Part shown: positions 41,355-48,986 of the stretch, piece by piece
Numbering within the stretch: position 1 is the stretch's first letter
Layout: each line of letters starts with the position of its first letter
Assembly (NCBI RefSeq): GCF_007655005.1
Contig: NZ_SZVW01000037.1
Location: 1 to 48,986 of the forward strand
DNA: 48,986 nucleotides
Origin: Streptomyces tibetensis
Lineage (GTDB): Bacteria; Actinomycetota; Actinomycetes; Streptomycetales; Streptomycetaceae
Direction of reading: 5' to 3'
Translations under genes and position numbers: made by a program
The notes under the pieces: model-generated
Told to the model about the DNA's origin: nothing
Databases searched by the model: none
Seen by the model: the letters and a program-made list of their open reading frames with translations, nothing else

Positions 41355-42151
41355 GGCTGCAACCCGCGCGGGCGCAGCAGCAGTTCGACGATCGACGCCA
41401 GCCAGTCCACCAGCAGCGCCAGCACCACCGTGAGGACCGACCCCAGCACCAGCACCGGCATCCGCTGGTTGGTGATCCCGGTCGTGATCAGCACACCGAG
41501 GCCGCCGCCCCCGCCGAAGACCGCCAGGGTCGCCGTACCGACGTTCAGGACGAGGGCCGTGCGTACGCCCGCGAGGATCAGCGGGACCGCGAGCGGGAGT
41601 TCCACCCGCCTCAGCACCCCCATGGGGGACATGCCGATGCCGCGGGCCGCCTCCAGCAGGGTCGGGTCGTTCGCCTTCAGGCCCGTGATCGTGTTGGACA
41701 GCACCGGCAGGATGGCGTAGGCGATCATGCCGATCAGGGCGGCCCTGCGGCCGATGCCCAGCCAGATCACCAGGAGGGCGAGCAGGCCGATCGCCGGGGT
41801 CGCCTGACCCGTGTTGGCGAACGCCATCACCACCGGGGTGGCCCTGCTCGCCGCCCCGCGGGTCAGCACGATGCCCAAGGGGATCGCGATGATCAGCACG
41901 AAGAACGTGGAGATCGCGGTCAGCTGGATGTGCTGCCACAGTGCCTTGGTGACCTGGCCGCCCGACAGGGCGTTGCGGGTGAGCGCGTCCAGGTCGGCCT
42001 GCTGGAACCAGAGCCAGGTGGCGAGCAGCACGGCGATCAGGGCGACCGGCAGGAACGTCAGCTTCTGCCAGGTCAGACGGGCGGGCGGGCGCTCAGTCGG
42101 GGGCGCCTTCGCCACGGGCTCGGAGGTCTCCCCGACCTCCGTGGCCGTCAC
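41351..42151 (-). CDS. OpuC-type ABC transporter permease
   Basis: The 266-residue permease starts at GTG 42151, overlapping the ATPase stop. A polar N-terminus of about 30 residues precedes six helices, with the ATPase-contact loop TLLEAARGIGMSPMGVLRRVELPLAVPLIL in the middle. FANTGQATPAIGLLALLV is typical of betaine/choline permeases. It pairs with the permease at 43400-44047. Confidence 0.92.
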   Translation of the reverse strand: MTATEVGETSEPVAKAPPTERPPARLTWQKLTFLPVALIAVLLATWLWFQQADLDALTRNALSGGQVTKALWQHIQLTAISTFFVLIIAIPLGIVLTRGAASRATPVVMAFANTGQATPAIGLLALLVIWLGIGRRAALIGMIAYAILPVLSNTITGLKANDPTLLEAARGIGMSPMGVLRRVELPLAVPLILAGVRTALVLNVGTATLAVFGGGGGLGVLITTGITNQRMPVLVLGSVLTVVLALLVDWLASIVELLLRPRGLQP

Positions 42152-43407
42152 CGCTCCCCTCCCGGGCCGCCCACGCCCGCCGGGCCCGCGGCCCCCTCCT
42201 GCTCGGCGTGCGTCTGCGAGGCCCGCAGCGACTGAAGTTCGTGCTGGTGCTCCAACGCGTCGAGCCGGTCCGCCTCCAGCATCTCGTGCACGGAGTTCAT
42301 CAGGGTCTCCATGTCGACGACGCCCGTGTACTCGCCGCGCCGCCCGGTCACCGCCACCCGCCCGGCGTTGTCGGTGAGCACCGCCTCCAGCGCGTCGCGC
42401 AGGGTCGCGTCCCGGGTGACCGTGTCGTTCACCAGGGTCCCGGCACGGGCCAGTGAGCCCCTGGCCCGCATCAGGTCGCCGCGCCGCAGCCACTTGTAGG
42501 GACGGCCGCGCCGGTCGAGCAGCAGGATCTCGTTGCTGCCGCTGGTCCGCAGCTCGTTGAAGATCTGCTGCAACGGGTCGTCGACCGTGACCGTCGGATA
42601 GTCGGTGATCTCCACGTCCCGTACGCGGGTCAGGTTCAGGCGCTTCAGCGCCGCACCGGCGCCCACGAACCCGGACACGAAGTCGTCCGCCGGGTTGGTG
42701 AGGATCGCCTCGGGGGTGTCGAACTGCGCGATGTGCGACCGCTCGCGCAGCACGGCGATCCGGTCGCCGATCTTGATCGCCTCGTCGAAGTCGTGGGTGA
42801 CGAAGACGATCGTCTTGTGCAGCTCGTGCTGCAAGCGGATCAGCTCGTCCTGGAGGTGGTCCCGGGTGATCGGGTCCACCGCCCCGAACGGCTCGTCCAT
42901 CAGCAGCACCGGCGGATCGGCGGCCAGCGCCCGGGCCACGCCCACGCGCTGCTGCTGGCCCCCGGAGAGCCGGCGCGGGTAGCGGCCCTGGAACTCCCCG
43001 GGGTCGAGGCCGACGAGGTCGAGGAGCTCCTCGGTCCGCTCCTTGATCCGTGCCCTCGGCCAGCCGAGCATCCTCGGGACGATCCCGATGTTCTGCGCGA
43101 CCGTCATGTGCGGGAAGAGCCCGGCGGACTGGATGGCGTAGCCGACCTTGCGGCGCAGCTTGACCGGGTCCATGTCGGTGACGTCCTCGCCGCCGATCCG
43201 GATGCGGCCGCCGGTCGGCTCGATCAGCCGGTTGATCATCTTGAGCGTGGTCGACTTCCCGCAACCCGAGGGGCCGACGAAGACGACGACCTCGCCCGCC
43301 TTGATCTCCATGCTCACGTTGTCCACGGCCGGCTGCGCACTGCCGGGATAGCGCTTGGTCAGGCTCTCCAGCTCGATGGAGGCGCCGTGGTCACCGGTCT
43401 CAGGCAC
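42148..43407 (-). CDS. OpuC-type ABC transporter ATP-binding protein with CBS domains
   Basis: The 419-residue ATPase has Walker A GPSGCGKST near 45, the Q-loop in AIQSAGLFPHM, signature LSGGQQQRV near 147 and Walker B VLLMDEPFGAVDPITR. Residues about 260-390 form two CBS repeats (VTVDDPLQQIFNELRTSG and VTRDATLRDALEAVLTDNAGRVAVTG). In OpuA/OpuC proteins these sense ionic strength or nucleotides. An acidic Gln/Gly-rich tail ends the protein. GTG at 43407 follows AGGGGGATCC and overlaps the upstream permease gene by 8 bases. Confidence 0.93.
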   Translation of the reverse strand: MPETGDHGASIELESLTKRYPGSAQPAVDNVSMEIKAGEVVVFVGPSGCGKSTTLKMINRLIEPTGGRIRIGGEDVTDMDPVKLRRKVGYAIQSAGLFPHMTVAQNIGIVPRMLGWPRARIKERTEELLDLVGLDPGEFQGRYPRRLSGGQQQRVGVARALAADPPVLLMDEPFGAVDPITRDHLQDELIRLQHELHKTIVFVTHDFDEAIKIGDRIAVLRERSHIAQFDTPEAILTNPADDFVSGFVGAGAALKRLNLTRVRDVEITDYPTVTVDDPLQQIFNELRTSGSNEILLLDRRGRPYKWLRRGDLMRARGSLARAGTLVNDTVTRDATLRDALEAVLTDNAGRVAVTGRRGEYTGVVDMETLMNSVHEMLEADRLDALEHQHELQSLRASQTHAEQEGAAGPAGVGGPGGER

Positions 43408-44047
43408 GGATCCCCCTGGGAATGGTCAGCCGTCCGATCAGGACGTACGCGGCGTCGAACAGCAGCGCCAGGATGACGATGCCGAGCGTGCCCGCGAGGA
43501 CCTGGTTGAGCGCGTTGGCGCTGCCCAGCGAGGCCAGGCCGCGGAAGATGACGTTGCCGAGGCCCGGGCCGGAGGCGTACGCGGCGATGGCCGCGATGCC
43601 CATCAGCATCTGGGTGGAGACGCGGATGCCGGTCAGGATCGGCGGCCACGCCAGCGGCAGCTCGATCCGCAGCAGCCGGGACGGCCGGGACATCCCGATG
43701 CCGGTGGCCGCGTCCACCAGCGCCGGATCGACCCCGCGCAGCCCGACGATCGCGTTGCGCACGACCGGCAGCAGCCCGTACAGCGTCAGCGCGATCACCG
43801 TGGGCGGCACTCCGAGGCCCACGAGGGGGATGAGCAGACCGATCAGGGCGAGCGCCGGCACGGTCAGGACGGTGGCGGTCGTCGTGGTCGCGAGGTTCCC
43901 GGCCCACTCGCTGCGGTAGGTGACCACGCCGATCAGCACCCCGAGCGCCGTCGCGACGACCATGCACTGGAAGACCACACTCGCGTGCTGGTAGGCGTCC
44001 GTGAGCAGCTGCTGGTGCCGGTTGACCAGGTACTCCCAGAAGTTCAC
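43400..44047 (-). CDS. OpuC-type ABC transporter permease (first gene of operon)
   Basis: The 215-residue permease has MNFWEYLVNRHQQLLTDAY at the start, as in OpuCB-like proteins, then six helices with the loop ALVDAATGIGMSRPSRLLRIELPLAWPPIL. GTG at 44047 is preceded by AGGGGTGAG. It lies 19 bases after the end of the Lrp gene on the same strand, so it may also be transcribed from the lrp promoter. Confidence 0.9.
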   Translation of the reverse strand: MNFWEYLVNRHQQLLTDAYQHASVVFQCMVVATALGVLIGVVTYRSEWAGNLATTTTATVLTVPALALIGLLIPLVGLGVPPTVIALTLYGLLPVVRNAIVGLRGVDPALVDAATGIGMSRPSRLLRIELPLAWPPILTGIRVSTQMLMGIAAIAAYASGPGLGNVIFRGLASLGSANALNQVLAGTLGIVILALLFDAAYVLIGRLTIPRGIRA

Positions 44048-44066
44048 ACGCGCTCACCCCTACACG

Positions 44067-44537
44067 TCAGGTCTCCTCCGCGGCCTGCTCCACGAGCGGG
44101 ATGATCCGCAGCGGAACGGGGTTCTCCATGACGATCGCCGTGGAGGCCCGGACGATGCCATCAAAACCGACGACCCGGTCGATCACACGCTGGAGATCGG
44201 CGTTGGAGCGGGCCACGAGCCGGCACAGCATGTCCCCGGTGCCGGTGGTGGTGTGCAGCTCCAGCACCTCCGGCACGGTCGCCAAGTGCGCCCGTACGTC
44301 GGGCCCTTGCCCCTGCCGGATCTGCAGCGTGGCGAACGCCGTGACGGGGTAGCCGAGCGCGGCCGGGTCCACCTCGGGACCGAATCCGCGGATGACTCCG
44401 TTCGACTGAAGCCGGTCCAGCCGCGCCTGCGCGGTGCCCCGGGCCACCCCCAGCCGCCGGGACATCTCCAGCACCCCGATCCGCGGCTCCCGGGCCAGCA
44501 GCAGGATGATCCGGCCGTCCAGACGATCGATCGCCAC
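44067..44537 (-). CDS. Lrp/AsnC family transcriptional regulator
   Basis: The 156-residue protein has an N-terminal helix-turn-helix (DRLDGRIILLLAREPRIGVLEMSRRLGVARGTAQARLDRLQ) and a RAM/AsnC ligand domain (AFATLQIRQGQGPDVRAHLATVPEVLELHTTTGTGDMLCRLVA). GTG at 44537 has GGGAGG upstream. It is divergent from hpd, so tyrosine or a catabolite is a likely signal and hpd a likely target. Confidence 0.92.
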   Translation of the reverse strand: MAIDRLDGRIILLLAREPRIGVLEMSRRLGVARGTAQARLDRLQSNGVIRGFGPEVDPAALGYPVTAFATLQIRQGQGPDVRAHLATVPEVLELHTTTGTGDMLCRLVARSNADLQRVIDRVVGFDGIVRASTAIVMENPVPLRIIPLVEQAAEET

Positions 44538-44579
44538 AGCAGCCTCCCGGCATGGTCATCCTGTACAGAAGAGCCGACG

Positions 44580-44591
44580 ATACGGCCGTAT
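44580..44591. promoter_or_regulatory. palindrome in the lrp-hpd intergenic region
   Basis: ATACGGCCGTAT is a perfect 12-base palindrome between the divergent genes. ATTGC occurs three times just to its right, at about 44590, 44602 and 44624. It could be the Lrp operator. This is inferred from position and symmetry only. Confidence 0.4.
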
Positions 44592-44660
44592 TGCTGAACA
44601 GATTGCCCAGCCAAAACACAAACTATTGCGCACCTTGCCGGGCAGGGAGACCCTGCGGCT

Positions 44661-45806
44661 ATGACGCAGACCACACACCACACTCCCGACACCGCCCGGC
44701 AGGCCGACCCCTTCCCGGTCAAGGGAATGGACGCGGTCGTCTTCGCCGTGGGCAACGCCAAGCAGGCGGCGCACTACTACTCCACCGCCTTCGGCATGAA
44801 GCTGGTCGCCTACTCCGGACCGGAGAACGGCAGCCGCGAGACCGCCGCGTACGTCCTGGAGAACGGCTCCGCCCGCTTCGTCCTCACCTCGGTCATCAAG
44901 CCCACCACCGACTGGGGCCACTTCCTCGCCAAGCACGTGGCCGAGCACGGCGACGGTGTCGTCGACCTCGCCATCGAGGTCCCGGACGCGCGCGCCGCCT
45001 ACGCCTACGCCCTGGAGCACGGGGCCCGCTCGGTCGCCGAGCCGTACGAGCGAAAGGACGAGCACGGCACGGTCGTCCTGGCCGCCATCGCCACCTACGG
45101 CGAGACCCGCCACACCCTCGTCGAGCGCTCCGGCTACGACGGCCCGTACCTGCCCGGCTTCGTCGCGGCCGAGCCGATGGTCGAGCCGCCCGCGCAGCGC
45201 ACCTTCCAGGCGATCGACCACTGCGTCGGCAACGTCGAGCTCGGCAAGATGAACGAGTGGGTCGGCTTCTACAACAAGGTGATGGGCTTCACGAACATGA
45301 AGGAGTTCGTGGGCGACGACATCGCCACCGAGTACAGCGCGCTGATGTCCAAGGTCGTCGCCGACGGCACGCTCAAGGTCAAGTTCCCGATCAACGAGCC
45401 GGCCATCGCCAAGAAGAAGTCCCAGATCGACGAGTACCTGGAGTTCTACGGCGGCGCGGGCGTGCAGCACATCGCGCTCAACACGGGCGACATCGTCCAG
45501 ACGGTCCGCACGATGCGGGCGGCCGGCGTCGAGTTCCTCAACACGCCCGACTCCTACTACGACACGCTGGGGGAGTGGGTCGGCGAGACCCGGGTCCCGA
45601 TCGACACCCTGCGCGAACTGAAGATCCTGGCCGACCGCGACGAGGACGGCTACCTGCTGCAGATCTTCACCAAGCCGGTCCAGGACCGTCCGACCGTCTT
45701 CTTCGAGATCATCGAACGCCACGGCTCGATGGGCTTCGGCAAGGGCAACTTCAAGGCCCTGTTCGAGGCGATCGAGCGCGAGCAGGAGCGCCGCGGCAAC
45801 CTGTAG
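44661..45806 (+). CDS. hpd: 4-hydroxyphenylpyruvate dioxygenase
   Basis: The 381-residue cytosolic enzyme converts 4-hydroxyphenylpyruvate to homogentisate in tyrosine catabolism. The iron ligands are visible as His187 (AIDHCVGN), His270 (GVQHIAL) and Glu349 (VFFEIIERHG), the same numbers I recall for the S. avermitilis enzyme. Two vicinal-oxygen-chelate domains span about 20-160 and 180-350. GGGAGA precedes the ATG. The divergent Lrp gene probably regulates it. No homogentisate dioxygenase gene is adjacent. Confidence 0.97.
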   Translation: MTQTTHHTPDTARQADPFPVKGMDAVVFAVGNAKQAAHYYSTAFGMKLVAYSGPENGSRETAAYVLENGSARFVLTSVIKPTTDWGHFLAKHVAEHGDGVVDLAIEVPDARAAYAYALEHGARSVAEPYERKDEHGTVVLAAIATYGETRHTLVERSGYDGPYLPGFVAAEPMVEPPAQRTFQAIDHCVGNVELGKMNEWVGFYNKVMGFTNMKEFVGDDIATEYSALMSKVVADGTLKVKFPINEPAIAKKKSQIDEYLEFYGGAGVQHIALNTGDIVQTVRTMRAAGVEFLNTPDSYYDTLGEWVGETRVPIDTLRELKILADRDEDGYLLQIFTKPVQDRPTVFFEIIERHGSMGFGKGNFKALFEAIEREQERRGNL

Positions 45807-45954
45807 CCGCCGGTGCCGCGGGTCGTGGGGTGTCACGGTCGTGCGGGTGTCACGGGGCACCTGCACGACCCGCCCCCGCCGTCCCGGCACCCGGGCAGCC
45901 CAAGGCTTCCGCCGACGGGTTCACACCGGTGGCCCCGGGTGCGAACCTGTGATC

Positions 45955-47364
45955 ATGAGCCGTATCGAAGCGCCCCGCTCGAAGGACACCGCAGCGACCG
46001 GCGACCTCGTGGATCTGCTGCTGGGCGGCCTGCCCGCCGAAGCGGTCCTCACCGACCCCGACGTCACGGCCTCCTACGCCAACGACATGGCGAGCTTCTG
46101 CCCGGCCGGCAGCCCGGCCGTGGTCGTGCTGCCCCGCACGACCGAGCAGGTCCAGCACGTGATGCGCACGGCCACCGCCCTGCGCGTCCCCGTCGTCCCG
46201 CAGGGCGCCCGCACCGGACTGTCCGGCGCCGCCAACGCCTCCGACGGCTGCATCGTGCTGTCCCTGACGAAGATGGACCGGATCCTGGAGATCAACCCGG
46301 TCGACCGCATCGCCGTCGTCGAGCCCGGCGTGGTCAACGCCGCCCTGTCCAGGGCCGTCGGCGAACACGGCCTCTCCTACCCGCCGGACCCCTCCAGCTG
46401 GGAGATGTGCACCATCGGCGGCAACATCGGCACCGCCTCCGGAGGCCTGTGCTGCGTCAAGTACGGGGTGACCGCCGAGTACGTCCTCGGCCTCGACGTC
46501 GTCCTCGCCGACGGGCGCCTGATGTCCACCGGCCGCCGCACCGCCAAGGGCGTCGCCGGCTACGACCTCACCCGGCTGTTCGTCGGCTCCGAGGGCTCGC
46601 TCGGCATCGTCGTACGGGCCGTCCTCGGGCTGCGCCCCAAGCCGCCCGAGCAGCTGGTGCTGGCCGCCGAGTTCGCCTCGGCCGCCGCGGCCTGCGACGC
46701 CGTGTGCCGGATCATGGAGGGCGGCCACGTCCCGTCACTCCTCGAACTCATGGACCGTACGACGGTCAAGGCCGTCAACGCGATGGCGCGGATGGGCCTG
46801 CCCGAGAGCACCGAGGCGCTGCTGCTGGCCGCGTTCGACACCACCGCCCCGGCCGCCGACCTCGCCGCCGTCGGCGCCCTGTGCGAGGCGGCCGGTGCCA
46901 CCCAGGTCGTGCCCGCCGACGACGTGACCGAGTCCGAACTGCTCCTCCGGGCCCGGCGGTCGTCGCTCACCGCGCTGGAGGCGGTCAAGGGCGTGACGAT
47001 GATCGACGACGTGTGCGTGCCCCGCTCCCGGCTCGCCGAGATGCTCGAAGGGGTCGACCGGATCGCCGAGAAGTACCAGCTCACCATCGGTGTCGTCGCC
47101 CACGCGGGCGACGGCAACACCCACCCGACGGTCTGTTTCGACCCGGCGGACCCCGACGAGTCCCGGCGCGCCCGCGAGTCCTTCGACGAGATCATGGCCC
47201 TCGGCCTGGAACTCGGCGGCACCATCACCGGCGAGCACGGCGTCGGCGTCCTGAAGAAGGAATGGCTGGCGCGCGAGATCGGCCCCGTGGGCATGGAGAT
47301 GCAGCGGGCCGTCAAGCAGGCCTTCGACCCGCTGAACATCCTGAACCCGGGCAAGCTCTTCTGA
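45955..47364 (+). CDS. FAD-linked oxidase, GlcD/D-lactate dehydrogenase type
   Basis: The 469-residue flavoprotein has a PCMH FAD domain with PVVPQGARTGLSGAAN near 80, IGGNIGTASGGLCCVKYGVT near 158 and RRTAKGVAGYDLTRLFVGSEGSLGI near 193. The C-terminal FAD-oxidase cap has HAGDGNTHP at 383-391, GEHGVGVLKKEW and FDPLNILNPGKLF at the end. Members oxidise glycolate, D-lactate or other 2-hydroxy acids; the substrate cannot be read from sequence. ATG at 45955 is chosen, as upstream sequence is Arg-rich and unlike protein. It converges on ssgG with only 11 bases between stops. Confidence 0.9.
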   Translation: MSRIEAPRSKDTAATGDLVDLLLGGLPAEAVLTDPDVTASYANDMASFCPAGSPAVVVLPRTTEQVQHVMRTATALRVPVVPQGARTGLSGAANASDGCIVLSLTKMDRILEINPVDRIAVVEPGVVNAALSRAVGEHGLSYPPDPSSWEMCTIGGNIGTASGGLCCVKYGVTAEYVLGLDVVLADGRLMSTGRRTAKGVAGYDLTRLFVGSEGSLGIVVRAVLGLRPKPPEQLVLAAEFASAAAACDAVCRIMEGGHVPSLLELMDRTTVKAVNAMARMGLPESTEALLLAAFDTTAPAADLAAVGALCEAAGATQVVPADDVTESELLLRARRSSLTALEAVKGVTMIDDVCVPRSRLAEMLEGVDRIAEKYQLTIGVVAHAGDGNTHPTVCFDPADPDESRRARESFDEIMALGLELGGTITGEHGVGVLKKEWLAREIGPVGMEMQRAVKQAFDPLNILNPGKLF

Positions 47365-47375
47365 GGCCCGGCCCC

Positions 47376-47786
47376 TCACTGGGCGAGCAACTGGGCCAGC
47401 TCGTCGTCCAGCCCGAGCTGCTCACCCTCCGCCCCCGGCGGCACCACCCGCAGCGTGCGCTCCAGCCAGGCCGACACCGCCGCCGCCGGAGCCTCCAGCA
47501 GGGCGTCGCCGTCGGGTGAGCTCAGCGCCATCAGCACGACGCTGCGCCCCTCGGTCTTCGTCGGCCACACCCGCACGTCCCCCTGCCCGCAGGGCCGGAA
47601 CACGCCCTCCACCAGCAGGTCCCGGGCGAACGTCCAGTACACCGGGTGCTCGGTGTCGGTGTGGAAGGTGACGTGGACGGCGTAGGGGTCGGCGGTGAGG
47701 TACCCGAGCCGGGCGGGCACCGGGATCCTCCGCTCGGGCGACAGGACGAGCTTCAGCTCCAGTTCCCGCTCCACGACGGTGTGCAT
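47376..47786 (-). CDS. ssgG: SsgA-like protein (SALP), SsgG position
   Basis: The 136-residue protein matches the SsgA/SsgB family, found in sporulating actinomycetes and controlling septum placement and wall remodelling. The visible core is PVPARLGYLTADPYAVHVTFHTD, VYWTFARDLLVEGV and DVRVWPTKTEGRSVVLMALSSPDGDALLEAP. AGGAGAAGGG precedes the ATG at 47786. The symbol follows family and neighbourhood (FAD oxidase, hpd) as I recall them in S. coelicolor. SsgG there affects septum localisation during sporulation. Confidence 0.85.
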   Translation of the reverse strand: MHTVVERELELKLVLSPERRIPVPARLGYLTADPYAVHVTFHTDTEHPVYWTFARDLLVEGVFRPCGQGDVRVWPTKTEGRSVVLMALSSPDGDALLEAPAAAVSAWLERTLRVVPPGAEGEQLGLDDELAQLLAQ

Positions 47787-48032
47787 GGCGGTCTTCCCTT
47801 CTCCTGACGGCTGCCCGTTGAGGGCCGGTCACCTGGAGAGAGCGGGGCGCCGCCGCGGCATTACGCGCCTTGCCGGAAGTTTTTTCGCAGGGGGAACGGC
47901 CGCAGGGGCGCGGTGCGTAGCACATCGGTGCTCGAAAGGGGCGGGTCCGGTGGGAGCGGCCGTGGGGCTTGCGCACGTCTGATAGATGTGGAGGCCCCCA
48001 TTTGGCCCCCGAGCAGATACGGGACGACGGAC

Positions 48033-48986
48033 ATGAGCGCCCCAACCCCGGCCCCCGGTGACGACCGGCCCCGCGAAGGGTATTACCCGGACCCTTCCAT
48101 TCCTGGATATGTCCGGTACTGGAACGGTGCCTCCTGGGTGCCGGGCACCAGCCGGCCGGCGCCCGGGGACGGCGAGTCGCTCGCGCCGCCGCCCGGAGCG
48201 GGGGCGGCGCAGCCCGCCTCGGTCGAGGAGACCGGCCCGCACTTCTTCGATGAGGACCCGGCCGAGGAGCCGTCCGCAGCCGACGCGCAGCACGGCAGCC
48301 GTCCCGAACCGGCCTCCGTCTGGGGCGCCGACCGCTCCCGGCAGACGGGCTTCGGCGGCGACCAGGACCGCCGTGTCTCGTGGGGCGCTCCGCAGGGGGC
48401 GCAGGGCGCGGCCCCGCAGGGCGCTCAGGGTGGCGACCCGAGGCAGCCGCACGCCGACCGGCGGCCCGACGCAGGGCCCGCCGGCGCCGACGGCACGGCG
48501 GACGTCCCCCCGGCCGACCGGGAGGCGCAGGCCGCGGCGGGGGGCAGCACGTTCGTGTTCCGCCGCCCGGCGGGGAAGCCCGGGGGAGAGGCGGCCTCGG
48601 CCGATGCCCCCGACGACGGCACGATGACGTTCCGCGCGGTGTCCCCACGCCCGGGCCCGGCCGGTGGGCCGGGGGCCGGGGACCGCGGCGCGCCCGGGAC
48701 CGGGTTCGGCGCGCAGGGCGGCGCCGGGGGCTCCGGGGCCGGCGGTTCCGGCTTCGGGCCGGCCGGGTCCGGTGGCGACTCGGCGGCGCCCGTTTCCGGG
48801 GGGCAGGCCGGGGCGGTCGGCGGCGGCTTCGGTCCGGTCGGCTCCGGCAGTGGCCCGGCGGCATCCGCCTTCGGCGGCCCGCCCGGTTCGGCGGGGCCCG
48901 GCGGGAGCCCGTCGGGACCCGCGTTCGGCGCGCAGGCCGGGCCGACCGGTTCCGGGAGCGGCTCCGCGGCGCCCGGTTTCGGCGCC
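48033..48986 (+). CDS. DUF2510 domain protein with long Gly/Pro/Ala-rich region (partial)
   Basis: The frame is open from ATG 48033 to the end of the window (318 codons, no stop). Residues about 14-40 form a DUF2510 motif (EGYYPDPSIPGYVRYWNGASWVPG), a short Trp-containing domain at the N-terminus of many actinobacterial membrane proteins. The rest is Gly/Ala/Pro/Ser-rich with GFG-type repeats and two FVFRR/MTFRA-like motifs. A C-terminal RDD or other membrane domain probably follows outside the window. No strong ribosome-binding site is seen. The 246 bases between ssgG and this gene hold no other gene. Confidence 0.82.
   Translation, partial: MSAPTPAPGDDRPREGYYPDPSIPGYVRYWNGASWVPGTSRPAPGDGESLAPPPGAGAAQPASVEETGPHFFDEDPAEEPSAADAQHGSRPEPASVWGADRSRQTGFGGDQDRRVSWGAPQGAQGAAPQGAQGGDPRQPHADRRPDAGPAGADGTADVPPADREAQAAAGGSTFVFRRPAGKPGGEAASADAPDDGTMTFRAVSPRPGPAGGPGAGDRGAPGTGFGAQGGAGGSGAGGSGFGPAGSGGDSAAPVSGGQAGAVGGGFGPVGSGSGPAASAFGGPPGSAGPGGSPSGPAFGAQAGPTGSGSGSAAPGFGA

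Overview
The window is about 49 kb of very GC-rich DNA with GTG and TTG starts, G-rich ribosome-binding sites and many ATGA/GTGA gene overlaps. With sigU/rsuA, nnaR, an SsgA-like protein, an LAXTG wall protein and a DasR-type operator, it is a Streptomyces chromosome. Gene content and order agree with my recollection of the core-chromosome stretch running from the mat locus to ssgG in S. coelicolor. That synteny is from memory and was not computed.

Left part (1-8950). The end of a Pro/Thr-rich protein (matA position) precedes matB, a fused polysaccharide deacetylase/GT2 glycosyltransferase. An acyltransferase-3 membrane protein overlaps matB, giving a surface-polysaccharide module. A small membrane protein with a Gly/Gln/Pro repeat tail, the nitrate transporter narK and the HemD-like nitrate regulator nnaR follow. 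A CGNR zinc-finger regulator ends this part.

Second part (8950-18600). The ECF sigma/anti-sigma pair sigU-rsuA is followed by a HelD-like RNA polymerase-associated helicase. Then come a probable structured small RNA with an intrinsic terminator, an ACT-domain malic enzyme and hupA. hupA and murA converge on a region where the murA tail has been tandemly copied three times. YqgE and DUF3039 proteins are read away from murA.

Third part (18600-32100). A sugar-binding protein, two permeases and a GH20 hexosaminidase form an operon behind a DasR-like operator; no ATPase gene is present. A three-subunit xanthine-dehydrogenase-type molybdenum enzyme follows. Its ferredoxin subunit has a disordered extension of about 550 residues, and its large subunit lacks the usual active-site glutamate. 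A SUKH-4 protein and an LAXTG wall protein complete this part.

Fourth part (32100-38800). This is the most accessory-looking stretch: a DUF6083 gene with a TTA codon, a stand-alone DUF4365 nuclease-like gene, tRNA-Cys(GCA), a decayed MFS transporter, a DEAD/DEAH helicase and an IclR regulator.

Right part (38800-end). It holds a Lon-like protease, an ArsR-type regulator with a clear operator, an OpuC-type betaine/choline ABC transporter and an Lrp regulator divergent from hpd. A GlcD-like FAD oxidase, ssgG and the start of a DUF2510 protein follow. I saw no CRISPR array, insertion sequence, phage or secondary-metabolite cluster. The most novel-looking items are the small RNA at 13156-13290, the murA-tail repeats and the unusual molybdenum enzyme.
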